The notes beneath the pieces were generated by a model. The model saw only the letters and a program-made list of their open reading frames with translations. It was not told where the DNA came from and searched no databases. This document shows, piece after piece, positions 36,519 through 45,521 of a stretch of DNA of 64,000 nt. The translations under genes and the position numbers were made by a program. Within the stretch, counting starts at the first letter, position 1. Each line of letters opens with the position of its first letter. Origin of the DNA: Fortiea contorta PCC 7126 (GTDB lineage: Bacteria; Cyanobacteriota; Cyanobacteriia; Cyanobacteriales; Nostocaceae); NCBI RefSeq assembly GCF_000332295.1, contig NZ_KB235930.1, positions 811,895 through 875,894 of the forward strand, read 5' to 3'.

Positions 36519-37004
36519 ATGATTATTTTGATTATGGGTGTGTCTGGTTCTGGTAAAAGTACTATCGGACAAATACTTGCAGATTCATTACACTGGGAAT
36601 TTAGCGACGCTGACGCTTTTCATTCAGTGGAAAATATTGAAAAAATGCGTCAGGGTATTCCCTTAGATGATGGTGATAGAATGCCTTGGTTGCTGAGTTT
36701 GCAAACAGCGATTCAACATTGGTTAGAAAATGACCACAATGTAGTTCTGGCTTGTTCGGCGCTGAAAGCGAGTTATCGGCAATTCTTATTATTTGATCAA
36801 GAACGCATTCGGCTAGTTTATCTTTATGGCTCGTTGGCGCTGATTCAACAACGTCTGCAAAAGCGTCAAAATCATTTTATGACCGAAAAACTCCTCAATA
36901 GCCAGTTCAATGCACTTGAGGAGCCTGATAACGCCATAGGAGTGGACATTTCTCAACCACCAGAGATGATTGTGCAGACCATTAGAGCGGCTTTGGGAAT
37001 TTAA
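36519..37004 (+). CDS. gntK: Gluconokinase
   Basis: The 161-residue kinase makes 6-phosphogluconate from gluconate. It has the P-loop IMGVSGSGKSTIGQIL, SDADAFHSVENIEKMRQGIP, LDDGDRMPWLLSLQ, CSALKASYRQFL and FMTEKLLNSQFNALEEP. All are typical of GntK. Its stop overlaps the convergent sugar kinase gene by 4 nt. It feeds the oxidative pentose phosphate pathway. Confidence 0.93.
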   Translation: MIILIMGVSGSGKSTIGQILADSLHWEFSDADAFHSVENIEKMRQGIPLDDGDRMPWLLSLQTAIQHWLENDHNVVLACSALKASYRQFLLFDQERIRLVYLYGSLALIQQRLQKRQNHFMTEKLLNSQFNALEEPDNAIGVDISQPPEMIVQTIRAALGI

Positions 37005-37981
37005 GCGAGTCGATTAGCAGCCAGAAAAGCTGTAACTTCCTCTGCAGTGGGTTGAGAAGCGATCGCACCTGGTTTAATAGTAGTCAGTGCTCCAACAGCA
37101 CTAGCATAGGTAACAATGCGTTTGGTTGTTTGTGCGTCACTCAAGCCCTGAATCCCGTTCAGCAGCAGTTGGTGGATAAACCCAGCTAAAAAGCTATCCC
37201 CTGCGCCAGTTGTATCGACAACGGGAACATAGAATGCAGGTAATTTATCTTCATTTTCCGCTAAACAATAGGCACAACCCTTTTCCCCGTCTGTAACTAG
37301 TACCCCTTCGAGGGAATTTAAACGATAAGTAATTGCACCAGGGTCTGTAGTATCAAATAACCATTCTGCTTCTTCCTTAGCGAGTTTGAGAAAATCAACC
37401 CGCTTAAATATTTCCTGAATCTTGTGGCGAGCAATATCCGCATCTTGCCAAAATACAGGACGCCAGTTAACATCTAGCAATATTTTCAGGTCATAATGTT
37501 CTGCTAAATCAAGAGCACGATTAACAGCTTTTTCACTTTCAGGATAAGCTAACTCCAAAGTTCCCAAAACCAAAAAATCTGCTTCTTGAAATAGCGCATG
37601 TGGTAGTTGCTTGGCTTGCAAGCGAGTATCAGCAAATTCTGAGGTATCATATTCACCAAAACCTGCAAAAGTGCGATCGCCTGCTAAATCCCTCACCACA
37701 TAAACCTGTCGCGTTGGTGCTGTAGCATGGCGTTGGACTCCCGTTGTATCAACACCCACATCTTCCAAAACCTTAACCAGGGCGTTTCCCGGTTCATCTT
37801 CACCAACAGCACCAATAAATCCCGTTGGCGTTCCTAGCTTCACTAAAGCACAAGCCACATTAGCCGGCGCACCCCCTGGGTAAGGAGTCCAAGATTGAAC
37901 CTCATCCAGCTTTAGCCCCAATTGATCGGCTAAACAATCAAACAAAACTTCACCGAGACACAAAACACGGGGATTGCTCAT
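37001..37981 (-). CDS. PfkB-family sugar kinase (fructokinase-like)
   Basis: The 326-residue kinase belongs to the ribokinase/PfkB family: VLCLGEVLFDCLADQLG at the start, PYPGGAPANVACALVKLG, the substrate-lid GFIGAVGEDEPG, DVNWRPVFW, and the catalytic VPVVDTTGAGDSFLAGFIHQ with Asp of GAGD. It resembles fructokinases of plants and cyanobacteria. It converges with gntK, their stops overlapping within four bases. Confidence 0.85.
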   Translation of the reverse strand: MSNPRVLCLGEVLFDCLADQLGLKLDEVQSWTPYPGGAPANVACALVKLGTPTGFIGAVGEDEPGNALVKVLEDVGVDTTGVQRHATAPTRQVYVVRDLAGDRTFAGFGEYDTSEFADTRLQAKQLPHALFQEADFLVLGTLELAYPESEKAVNRALDLAEHYDLKILLDVNWRPVFWQDADIARHKIQEIFKRVDFLKLAKEEAEWLFDTTDPGAITYRLNSLEGVLVTDGEKGCAYCLAENEDKLPAFYVPVVDTTGAGDSFLAGFIHQLLLNGIQGLSDAQTTKRIVTYASAVGALTTIKPGAIASQPTAEEVTAFLAANRLA

Positions 37982-38331
37982 CTCATTTTAAATTTTTGAT
38001 TTTGCGAAAAGTGGCTGCAAGCCTGTACCGTCCCGCCTAACTTTTCAAGACGGATTTAGATTAACCAGTATAAAATCTATAACAATCCTGGCTCATTTGT
38101 CGCCAGTCTTGGAGACAAAAAACTAGCAATGTTTGCTACAAATAGCCTAGATAACTGTTTGTGTTTCTCTGTATTTAAGTATTGTTTTAAGTAAAAAAGT
38201 AAAACAATATACAAAAAATTACAATACCAAACGATCGCCTTGCAACTAACAGCCACAACTCCGACCCACAGAAGAATCTTCTAGAATTAGAAAGAGCGAT
38301 TGAGTACATATACCGGAGGAAAAAATTAGTC
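37982..38331. other. Spacer between the sugar kinase and the PedR-like regulator
   Basis: No gene is visible in these 350 bases. The AT-rich part 38160-38230 probably holds the regulator promoter, and CGGAGGAAAAAATT near 38311 is its ribosome site. Confidence 0.4.
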
Positions 38332-38595
38332 ATGGCTGGTAGCGAGTCTCAGACCCCCGTTAGTCTGTCAGACAGAGAACTGCAAATTATCGACTTAGTG
38401 GCTGCTGGCTTAACTAACCAAGAAATTGCAGGTAAACTGGAAATTAGCAAACGTACAGTTGATAACCATATCAGCAACATTCTCACCAAAACCCAGACAG
38501 AAAATCGAGTAGCTCTCGTGCGCTGGGCTTTACAATGGGGCAAAGTTTGTTTAAATGATGTTAATTGTTGTCTTCTGCCCAACCAGAACGATTAA
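38332..38595 (+). CDS. pedR: Small LuxR-type regulator, PedR-like
   Basis: The 87-residue protein is only a helix-turn-helix of the LuxR/GerE type: LSDRELQIIDLVAAGLTNQE, then AGKLEISKRTVDNHISNIL and VALVRWALQWG. Synechocystis PedR, a similar small LuxR protein, senses photosynthetic electron transport through thioredoxin and a cysteine. Here Cys residues lie in KVCLNDVNCCLL, in the right place. GGAGGA precedes the ATG at 11 nt. The target genes cannot be read from the sequence. Confidence 0.8.
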   Translation: MAGSESQTPVSLSDRELQIIDLVAAGLTNQEIAGKLEISKRTVDNHISNILTKTQTENRVALVRWALQWGKVCLNDVNCCLLPNQND

Positions 38596-38953
38596 ACAAG
38601 TTACTCATAAAAATGCCATCAATGGCGTCTAGTGAGGACACCATTGAGCGTTTCCAGTAGTGTTCAATTGCTCTTGGTCTGAAGTCAAGCCAATATTGAC
38701 GATTCGCTGATGGTTTTCCGCTTCAAGCCTTTTTCAGTGTGAATCTCTACCACAAATCTTCATCAGCGTCGAAATCTACTCCAAATCAAAGATGATCATT
38801 CCCCGTTGGTTAAGTTTTATAACAATTTCGCCAACGGGAAATATCCTCTTAACTAATGGAAAACATCAATAAAAATTAGCAATAATTTCCAGCCACAAGC
38901 GCTACATTTGAAAGAATCTATATTGCTCCATCAGCTCAGGTAGCAGTGTAACA
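38596..38953. other. Spacer with a weak hairpin
   Basis: These 358 bases contain no gene. TCAATGG (38630 region) and CCATTGA a little later form a 7-bp stem after pedR but without a T run. Confidence 0.35.
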
Positions 38954-39655
38954 ATGAATAATTCTGCTTCTTTTCCAGGTGGCTCATCTTCCGTTGATTT
39001 GTTTAACTTTGATTTTATTTCCTCTGCTGCTGAAAAAATTTTCAGCGGAGGAGAAAAATCCGCAAACTTTCCCCAACCGTCCCAAGATGCTGACTTACTC
39101 AAACAGCTACCGTTTATTCCAGGATTAAAAGAAATCCTCATGGTGCGTCAGGTTCACGCTTTAGAACACGCTACCGTTTGGGTACTTGGTGAGTCAAAAA
39201 ATGCTCGCACCTCCCCAGGAAATGTCAGCAACACGCAAATTGATCACGAGTTACTGAGTGGTTTGTCCACAGAACAAGGATTTTACCTCTACGGGGAAGT
39301 GAATATCAGTGATTTGCGACGCGCAGTTTCCCTCGCTTTACATCGTCTCATCGACGGAGAAACAGAGCTAGCAGTGCATCCGCGTTGTGGAACTAACTTA
39401 TCAGTGGCGATGTTGTTGACAGCTGGGTTAGCTGTAGGCGTGCATCTTTTGCTACCATTTCGACCAGTAGAACAACTGATTGGTTTAGGACTAGCAGCGA
39501 CAACAGCAGCAGAAATTGCACCAGATTTAGGTGCAGTTGCTCAACGATATCTCACAACCGCTATTCCCTTCAACCTAGCAGTAGAAAATATTACACTCAC
39601 ACGAGACGCATGGGGACGACATGGACATTTTGTCAAGTTATGCTGGCGAGAGTAA
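38954..39655 (+). CDS. DUF6391 family protein
   Basis: The 233-residue cyanobacterial protein has a disordered N-terminal third, then LPFIPGLKEILMVRQVHALE, HATVWVLG, a GFYLYGEVNISDLRRAVSLA segment, AVHPRCGTNLSVAMLL and hydrophobic TAGLAVGVHLLLPF with GLGLAATTAAEIAPDL (one or two membrane spans). It matches the family that I recall as DUF6391. It ends GRHGHFVKLCWRE. Function unknown. It lies 34 nt before a glycosyltransferase in the same direction. Confidence 0.75.
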   Translation: MNNSASFPGGSSSVDLFNFDFISSAAEKIFSGGEKSANFPQPSQDADLLKQLPFIPGLKEILMVRQVHALEHATVWVLGESKNARTSPGNVSNTQIDHELLSGLSTEQGFYLYGEVNISDLRRAVSLALHRLIDGETELAVHPRCGTNLSVAMLLTAGLAVGVHLLLPFRPVEQLIGLGLAATTAAEIAPDLGAVAQRYLTTAIPFNLAVENITLTRDAWGRHGHFVKLCWRE

Positions 39656-39689
39656 TCATCTTTCTACTTATATTTAACGCAGTCTTCTC

Positions 39690-40685
39690 ATGAGAAAGCT
39701 TTACTTCTTACTCCCAGGAACAGATGGTAAATTTGCTTGTGGTGGTTTGTGGGCAGAATTAAAAACAATTAAGCTAGCGCAAGAAATTTGTAGTGCGGAT
39801 ATCGTCACTTATCGTCAGCGAGAAGAAGGAAAGCTTTTTATTGATGATTTACTCGCCAATCAAAATTTAGATGATGTGATTTTTATGTTAAGTTGGGGAT
39901 TTGATATTCCTCAACTTGTCAATAAACTCCAGCCATACAATGTGGTTTATCATGCTCATAGTGCAGGTTACAAATTTCGTCTACCTGCAAGTGTACCCAT
40001 CATCACCGTGAGCCGAAATACAATGGGATATTGGGGACAAATTTCTCCCCATGCGCTTATTTATTATTTACCGAATCAAATTAGTGACGAATTTAAAAAT
40101 TTACATTTAGAGCGAGATATTGATGTTTTAGTCCAAGCGCGTAAATCTTCTGAATATTTAATCAAAAACTTGATTCCCACATTACAGAAACAATGCAAAG
40201 TTTTAGTTGTTGATTCCTACATAGAAGACTTACCAGGACTATTCAACCGCGCCAAAATTTATCTTTATGACTCTGCTGAATACTGGGCGCAACAAGGAGT
40301 CAGTGAAGGATTTGGACTACAGCCTCTAGAAGCTTTAGCTTGTGGATGTCAGGTTTTTTCTAGCATCAACGGTGGACTTTCTGACTATTTAGATCCTGGA
40401 TTTAATTGCTATAAAATTGCTGGATATTCTCAAGAATATGATACTCAAAGGATTTTGCAGTTTTTAAAAACTTCAGCAGCACCAAAATTGAATCCAGAAT
40501 TTTTCGCCGAATATCGCTATGAAAATATTATCCAGCGCTTACAAGTGATATTAGATGAATTAAACGCATTTTTTGACCATAAGATGCATCATCCATCTTC
40601 TATCAAAAGTTTGACAAGGATGCAGATAACAAAACTGCTCATCCAAAACAAATATCAAAAGCTGAAAAAGAAATATTTGCAGTAA
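39690..40685 (+). CDS. Family 1-type (GT-B) glycosyltransferase
   Basis: The 331-residue protein has LYFLLPGTDGKFACGGLWAE at the start and SEGFGLQPLEALACGCQVFS in the C-terminal half. That SEGF-x-PLEA pattern is the nucleotide-sugar site of family 4/1 retaining transferases. A HAHSAGYKF motif is seen in the N-terminal domain. A basic C-terminal tail (NKYQKLKKKYLQ) may touch the membrane surface. The substrate is unknown. The gene follows DUF6391 closely and is probably in the same operon. Confidence 0.8.
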   Translation: MRKLYFLLPGTDGKFACGGLWAELKTIKLAQEICSADIVTYRQREEGKLFIDDLLANQNLDDVIFMLSWGFDIPQLVNKLQPYNVVYHAHSAGYKFRLPASVPIITVSRNTMGYWGQISPHALIYYLPNQISDEFKNLHLERDIDVLVQARKSSEYLIKNLIPTLQKQCKVLVVDSYIEDLPGLFNRAKIYLYDSAEYWAQQGVSEGFGLQPLEALACGCQVFSSINGGLSDYLDPGFNCYKIAGYSQEYDTQRILQFLKTSAAPKLNPEFFAEYRYENIIQRLQVILDELNAFFDHKMHHPSSIKSLTRMQITKLLIQNKYQKLKKKYLQ

Positions 40686-40805
40686 GGCTGAAGTATGAAG
40701 TATGAAGTATGAAGTCTGAAGTCTGAAGTCTGAAATCAAGAAGCTTGTACACTAAGCTTTTCATAGATTTGTAATGGTTGCTTTATTTAAGCCGTAGCGT
40801 ACTAG
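40684..40805. repeat. Interspersed repeat with heptamers, copy 2
   Basis: The element starts AGGCTGAAGTATGAAGTATG with extra GAAGTCT heptamers, and ends TTCATAGATTTGTAATGGTT and GCTTTATTTAAGCCGTAGCG with TACTAG, like the copy at 28659-28771. It directly follows the glycosyltransferase stop. Confidence 0.75.
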
Positions 40806-40951
40806 ATACTAGGGAAAAATATTTTTGTTGTTTGCGGCGATCGCAGTTCATGAATCTCTTGCATAATTCTTTTTAAAAGAGGGGATAAAGGGTTTTTCTC
40901 GGACACTTTCTCCTAACCCTTTTCCCCACTTATGCAAAAAGTTTAATCTTC

Positions 40952-41620
40952 TTAACCGCTGACCTGAGATTCAATAACTCCCACAGGACAAGCGACATTT
41001 GTACCACCTAAACCACAATAGCCATTGGGGTTTTTAGCGAGGTATTGTTGATGGTAACTTTCTGCGTAATAGAATTCAGGCGCGTCCAAAATTTCTGTGG
41101 TAATCTGACCGTAACCTGCTTGATTGAGAGATTGTTGATAAGCTGCGCGTGATGCTTCTGCTAGCTTTCTTTGGCTTTCAGAATAAACATAAATTCCTGA
41201 ACGATATTGAGTTCCGACATCGTTACCTTGGCGCATTCCTTGGGTGGGGTTATGGCTTTCCCAGAAAGTTTTGAGTAGTTGGGAATAACTAATCACATTT
41301 GGATCAAAGACAACTAATACCACTTCGTTGTGACCAGTTTTACCAGAACATACTTCTTCATAGGTAGGATTTGGCGTGAAACCAGCAGCATAACCAACTG
41401 CGGTAGTGTAAACACCTTCTAATTGCCAAAATTTGCGTTCCGCACCCCAAAAACAGCCTAAACCAAAAATGGCTTTTTCTAATTTGTCTGGAAAGGGGGG
41501 TTTGAGGGGGTTGTTGTTGACATAATGATTAGCCGGTACCCGCATAGAATCCGCTCTTCCTGGTAAAGCTTCTTCTGGGGTAGGTAGAACCGTTTTTTTA
41601 CCAAAACCAAATAGTCCCAT
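40952..41620 (-). CDS. msrA: Peptide methionine sulfoxide reductase MsrA
   Basis: The 222-residue enzyme repairs oxidised methionine (S-sulfoxide). The active-site motif is [12 protein letters not shown] with Cys at residue 56. Downstream are [39 protein letters not shown] and a C-terminal [20 protein letters not shown], with a recycling Cys in GYCGLG. An N-terminal extension of about 45 residues precedes the domain, as in other cyanobacterial MsrA. It is monocistronic here. Confidence 0.95.
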   Translation of the reverse strand: MGLFGFGKKTVLPTPEEALPGRADSMRVPANHYVNNNPLKPPFPDKLEKAIFGLGCFWGAERKFWQLEGVYTTAVGYAAGFTPNPTYEEVCSGKTGHNEVVLVVFDPNVISYSQLLKTFWESHNPTQGMRQGNDVGTQYRSGIYVYSESQRKLAEASRAAYQQSLNQAGYGQITTEILDAPEFYYAESYHQQYLAKNPNGYCGLGGTNVACPVGVIESQVSG

Positions 41621-41728
41621 TGAATATTACTCTAATTTCTGATACACAACTTTACTTAATATTTTAACGACTCAAGCGATCGCTCTGAGTGCAGTTGTGT
41701 TGGGTGAAACCCGTAATTTACTGGTGTG

Positions 41729-41806
41729 GGGAGGTGTGGGGAGGTGGGGAGTGTGGGGAGTGTGGGGAGTGTGGGGAGGTGGGGTGATGGGGAGGTGGGG
41801 AGGAAA
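41729..41806. repeat. G-rich minisatellite, third locus
   Basis: GTGTGGGGA, GGTGGGGA and GAGTGTGGGG units repeat over about 78 bases. The same motif family occurs at 8787-8830 and 63771-63836. Confidence 0.75.
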
Positions 41807-41830
41807 TAACAAATAACCAATCTCCTACTT

Positions 41831-41967
41831 GGCGTTGCTGAATCAGAATATGAAATACCAAAAATACCTTTCTCTTTCTTGGTTCCTTTGCGTCTTTGCG
41901 CCTACCCTGCGGGAAGCCGCTCCGCGTCTATGCGTGAAACAAATTCATATTTACATTCAGCAACACC
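41831..41967. mobile_element. MITE-like element with 24-bp imperfect terminal inverted repeats
   Basis: GGCGTTGCTGAATCAGAATATG (41831 onward) and the complement of CATATTTACATTCAGCAACACC (ending 41967) match at 20 of 24 positions. The element is 137 bp, has no frame of its own and contains the dispersed repeat GCGGGAAGCCGCTCCGCG at 41909-41927. It abuts the stop of the next gene by 2 nt. Terminal GGCGTTGCTGAAT is typical of cyanobacterial miniature elements. Confidence 0.6.
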
Positions 41968-41969
41968 AC

Positions 41970-44117
41970 CTACTTAACTGGTACATAAGCATTCAGCAAT
42001 GGTAGTAACGGCCCTAATTGCTCTTGTCCATTAACGGCTAAATCGCTATGACACAAATAAACTTTTTTAGATACGCGAGCTAATAAATCTTTTAAAATCT
42101 TTTCTAATCTTTGTGTTTCTGCTAATTGTTCATCTTCCGCTGTCCAGGGTGTACCTAATCTGGCGTGCAAAAATAGGGGTGCGCCAAATAAAGTAGCCGC
42201 ACCACCTTTCGCCCATAAAGGAGAACCAGCGTCTAGCCAGAATTGTAGGCGATGAAATCTCCGACTGGAGCGGTATTGAAAAATAGTAGCTAAGGTGACA
42301 GCCTTTCTAGCGGAACCAATACGATGTAAAGGATAGGGGTTAGCGGTGATCGTACCCCGTCGCAGCAGTTGAATAAATTCTGTCAAAGTCGTTTCTGGTG
42401 TGGTGGGTGATGGGGAAATTTGGCGGATTCTGGTATTAATTTCCCAGTAATGTTGAGCGGTTTCTAGTAATTCCCTCAGTGCTGCTAGTTCTTCATAAGG
42501 GGGGTTAGTATCTTTACAGAAAAAGTTTTGTATTGCTAAATACAGGAGAGATATCGGACTGGGGATGAGGCGTTGTGCTTGTTGCTGGCGCTGCTGCTCT
42601 ATCCACTTTAAGATATCGTTATAGGCTGCGGTGGCTGCGTAGCCGATGCGATCCCACCGCTCGAAGGTCGTGACTGGTAACAAATTAGGGCGATCGGGAT
42701 GGGGTTCAAAACAGTAATCAGCAATCAAACCGGCGCGTACAGGATCGATTTGGGGTGCGGAAGAGACGTTTTCCTCAGAAATTTCGCTGCTACTGAAAAT
42801 AACTAGCATCTCTGCTATGGCGTCCCGGTCTACTAAGCGTCCCAAGCCTGGATAAACTAAAGTCAAGATGGTGAGTAAAGCCCGGATCGCGGGTGAACTA
42901 AGCAAGGGGCGTTGATCGTTGAGTGGTTCTACCTGGATGCTTTGTTTATTGAGAATTTCTATAAGAGTATAGCGGGCGATCGCATCTAAACCCGGCGCAA
43001 TCACTGCTACTTCTTCTGGTTCCACTTCTCCAGATTTGATGGTGTCTGCGATCGCTTCTGCTGTTTGTCGCAACAATTGCGCGCGAGAAGTCGTTTGAAT
43101 TGATCGCACTGTTTCTGGTAAACTGAGCATTACCGTCGGTTCTCTCACTAATTCCACCATTTGCTTTCCTAGGCTATCCACGAGGGAATCTGTAGATGAA
43201 CTCATGCAAGTCTCTATCCGACACCGCCCTGCTAACCCTTCTATGTAGTGCGGATCAGCCCCTAATCCCAGTCTAATTGCGCCATCGGGATTATAGCTAA
43301 ACGCCCCCACCGCACCTTGATCTAGCAAGAAATCAAATAGATGGCGTGCTACACCAGGGTAATCATCCACATCATCTGCGAGTACTGCTTGATACCGTTT
43401 AGCTAAATGCTGTTGATAATTACTATTTGTCAACAAATGCTGACCATACAACTCAGTGATAATTCCATAAGTGAGAAATCCCCGCTCAAGACACCAATCA
43501 CGCCAGTCTAGGAGTAAAGATGCGAGGAATTGTGGCTGTAAATTAATGGTATTTTCATCTAAGCCCTGCTCTAAAATAGAGCCAATCTCTGTACAGGATA
43601 CACCACTATAAGCCGCTAACTGTAATAAATCCAGGATACGCCGCACTAAGCGGTACTCATTGATACCAGCACGACTTAAAGTTTCTGGATCTAAATGCGA
43701 TCGCCACAATTTTGTCGCTAATTCCTGCTCAGTTTCTGGGCGTAATCTTACAGGAAATTGTGCTTTTAATTGCAACGACTCAATTAACAACGGCCAAAAT
43801 AAAGTTACTTCATCCTGAAAAAAACCCAGCGGTGTCTTAGCACGGACTGGATATTTACCTAATGTTTTAGTAACAATTATATTACCCAAGTCACGACGAT
43901 TATCGTCATTAGCAGCTAAAAGCAAAACTCCTGGATCAGTTTGACGAAGCTCCGTAAATTTAGCTGTACCCGCACTTTTTACTCGCGTCGTTTTTTTAGT
44001 ATAAAATGATCCAATAACATCATTTTCACCATTTAACCACCGACAAAAATGCTCGACTAAACGAGTAGTCTTACCACTACGACTAGCGCCCACAATCCAA
44101 ATAGAATCAGCAACCAT
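41970..44117 (-). CDS. Recombinase/helicase-like protein (UvrD/AddB-like, degenerate)
   Basis: The 715-residue protein has an N-terminal P-loop (WIVGASRSGKTTRLVEHFCR, residues 7-26), and parts that resemble superfamily 1 helicases: AVLADDVDDYPGVARHLFDF (Walker-B-like), EVEPEEVAVIAPGLDAIARY, and EPLNDQRPLLSSPAIRALLT, which matches UvrD/AddB motif V-VI regions. Cyanobacterial homologs are often annotated recombinase family protein. It lacks an obvious nuclease motif. It may act in DNA repair or recombination. The C-terminal end reaches the MITE-like element. Confidence 0.65.
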   Translation of the reverse strand: MVADSIWIVGASRSGKTTRLVEHFCRWLNGENDVIGSFYTKKTTRVKSAGTAKFTELRQTDPGVLLLAANDDNRRDLGNIIVTKTLGKYPVRAKTPLGFFQDEVTLFWPLLIESLQLKAQFPVRLRPETEQELATKLWRSHLDPETLSRAGINEYRLVRRILDLLQLAAYSGVSCTEIGSILEQGLDENTINLQPQFLASLLLDWRDWCLERGFLTYGIITELYGQHLLTNSNYQQHLAKRYQAVLADDVDDYPGVARHLFDFLLDQGAVGAFSYNPDGAIRLGLGADPHYIEGLAGRCRIETCMSSSTDSLVDSLGKQMVELVREPTVMLSLPETVRSIQTTSRAQLLRQTAEAIADTIKSGEVEPEEVAVIAPGLDAIARYTLIEILNKQSIQVEPLNDQRPLLSSPAIRALLTILTLVYPGLGRLVDRDAIAEMLVIFSSSEISEENVSSAPQIDPVRAGLIADYCFEPHPDRPNLLPVTTFERWDRIGYAATAAYNDILKWIEQQRQQQAQRLIPSPISLLYLAIQNFFCKDTNPPYEELAALRELLETAQHYWEINTRIRQISPSPTTPETTLTEFIQLLRRGTITANPYPLHRIGSARKAVTLATIFQYRSSRRFHRLQFWLDAGSPLWAKGGAATLFGAPLFLHARLGTPWTAEDEQLAETQRLEKILKDLLARVSKKVYLCHSDLAVNGQEQLGPLLPLLNAYVPVK

Positions 44118-44203
44118 AAACCATCTCCTTCTAGATTCGTTACCGTACCTCGTGCGTTAAATTAAGGTTAAAATAACCAAACTATCCTGGATTATTGTCT
44201 ACG

Positions 44204-45499
44204 ATGAAAAATATTTATAGCCAAAAAATATATCCTTTCTTACTGGCTACTTACCGTTGGTATTTACAAACACCAGAGCGTTCTTTAGATGAAGCTTACA
44301 AAGCAGTATCCAAGATTAAGCAAATAGAAGATGAGTACTTTAATGGTAATAAAATAGACTATGACTCAGCAACTTACAGTAGTAATGTTCTAGATTATTT
44401 TCACGTAGACCTGAAAAAACAATTAAAAATTGCGCGAATGCGGTTGACAGAATTCAAAGCAGGGCGTTGGTTTTTAAACGAAGAAAATCAAAAAGCTGCT
44501 CATAAAGCAGGTATTGAATATCTCAGCCATACAGTAATTTTAGAAAAGTTAAGATTTATTGATCAAGTTATATCAAAATATATTAACGTAGATAACAAAA
44601 CATCTGCACAAAATTTAGTTAATCAACCTAGTGCGCCAATTACTGCGCCAACAGCAGCTAAATTACCAAATCGAAACCTGAATCCAAAAAAGCAGGGTAA
44701 AGCTAACACAACAGGTATATTGCCTAGATCAATTTTAAGCACGATTACTCGGTTACAAGTTGAATTAGATCCCAATTCTGAGCAGGATGTTGTCAAAAAT
44801 TTCCGCCAAGCTCAAAAAAGAACTATTATATCTATTAGATTTGTATTGCTATTAATTATTATCCCCTTATTAACTCATCAAATTACAAAAGCGCTAGTAG
44901 TAACACCCATAATTGAACATTTTAGAAGCACAGAAACAGCACAAATATTTCTCAATGAAGAGATGGAAGAAGCAGCGCTGTCAGAAATGCAAAGATTTGA
45001 AGAAAGAATCAGGTTTGAAAATTTAATTAGCAGCGCACCTGCAATTTCTACAGAAGAAATAGAATCTCGTGTCAAAGAGAAAGCTAGCGAAGTTGCGGAG
45101 TCGTTTCGCCAAGAAAGCGCTAATGCAATTAAAAATGTTTTTGCTGATATTTTTTCGGTAGCAGCTTTCATCTGGTTGCTGCTAGTTAGTAAGTCTTCGA
45201 TTGCTGTGTTGAAAGACTTTATTGACCATGTTGTTTATGGTTTAAGTGATAGCGCTAAAGCATTTATCATCATTTTATTTACTGATGTATTTGTGGGATT
45301 CCACTCCCCCCACGGCTGGGAAGTAATTCTCGAAGGAATGTCACGCCATTGGGGATTCCCAGCAAATCGAGATTTTATCTTCCTTTTTATTGCCACATTT
45401 CCAGTGATTTTAGATACAATTTTTAAATACTGGATTTTCCGCTACCTCAATCGTATTTCACCTTCGGCGGTGGCTACTTATCATAATATGAATGAGTAG
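44204..45499 (+). CDS. pcxA: Proton extrusion protein PcxA (CemA/CotA)
   Basis: The 431-residue membrane protein promotes light-dependent proton extrusion and so helps CO2 or inorganic carbon uptake. The N-terminal soluble part (about 1-210) has YRWYLQTPERSLDEAYKAVS and a low-complexity linker. Four membrane segments follow: FVLLLIIIPLLTHQITKALV, IFSVAAFIWLLLVSK, AFIIILFTDVFVGFHSPHGW and FIFLFIATFPVILDTIFKYW. The ending HSPHGWEVILEG is conserved in plastid CemA. ATG 44204 fits; an earlier TTG adds three residues. Confidence 0.93.
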   Translation: MKNIYSQKIYPFLLATYRWYLQTPERSLDEAYKAVSKIKQIEDEYFNGNKIDYDSATYSSNVLDYFHVDLKKQLKIARMRLTEFKAGRWFLNEENQKAAHKAGIEYLSHTVILEKLRFIDQVISKYINVDNKTSAQNLVNQPSAPITAPTAAKLPNRNLNPKKQGKANTTGILPRSILSTITRLQVELDPNSEQDVVKNFRQAQKRTIISIRFVLLLIIIPLLTHQITKALVVTPIIEHFRSTETAQIFLNEEMEEAALSEMQRFEERIRFENLISSAPAISTEEIESRVKEKASEVAESFRQESANAIKNVFADIFSVAAFIWLLLVSKSSIAVLKDFIDHVVYGLSDSAKAFIIILFTDVFVGFHSPHGWEVILEGMSRHWGFPANRDFIFLFIATFPVILDTIFKYWIFRYLNRISPSAVATYHNMNE

Positions 45500-45521
45500 A
45501 ATAATTATCTGATTTTAGACA

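Noticed and set aside
44195-44203. TTG start of PcxA
   Set aside because: ATG 44204 is three codons later and gives the usual N-terminus.
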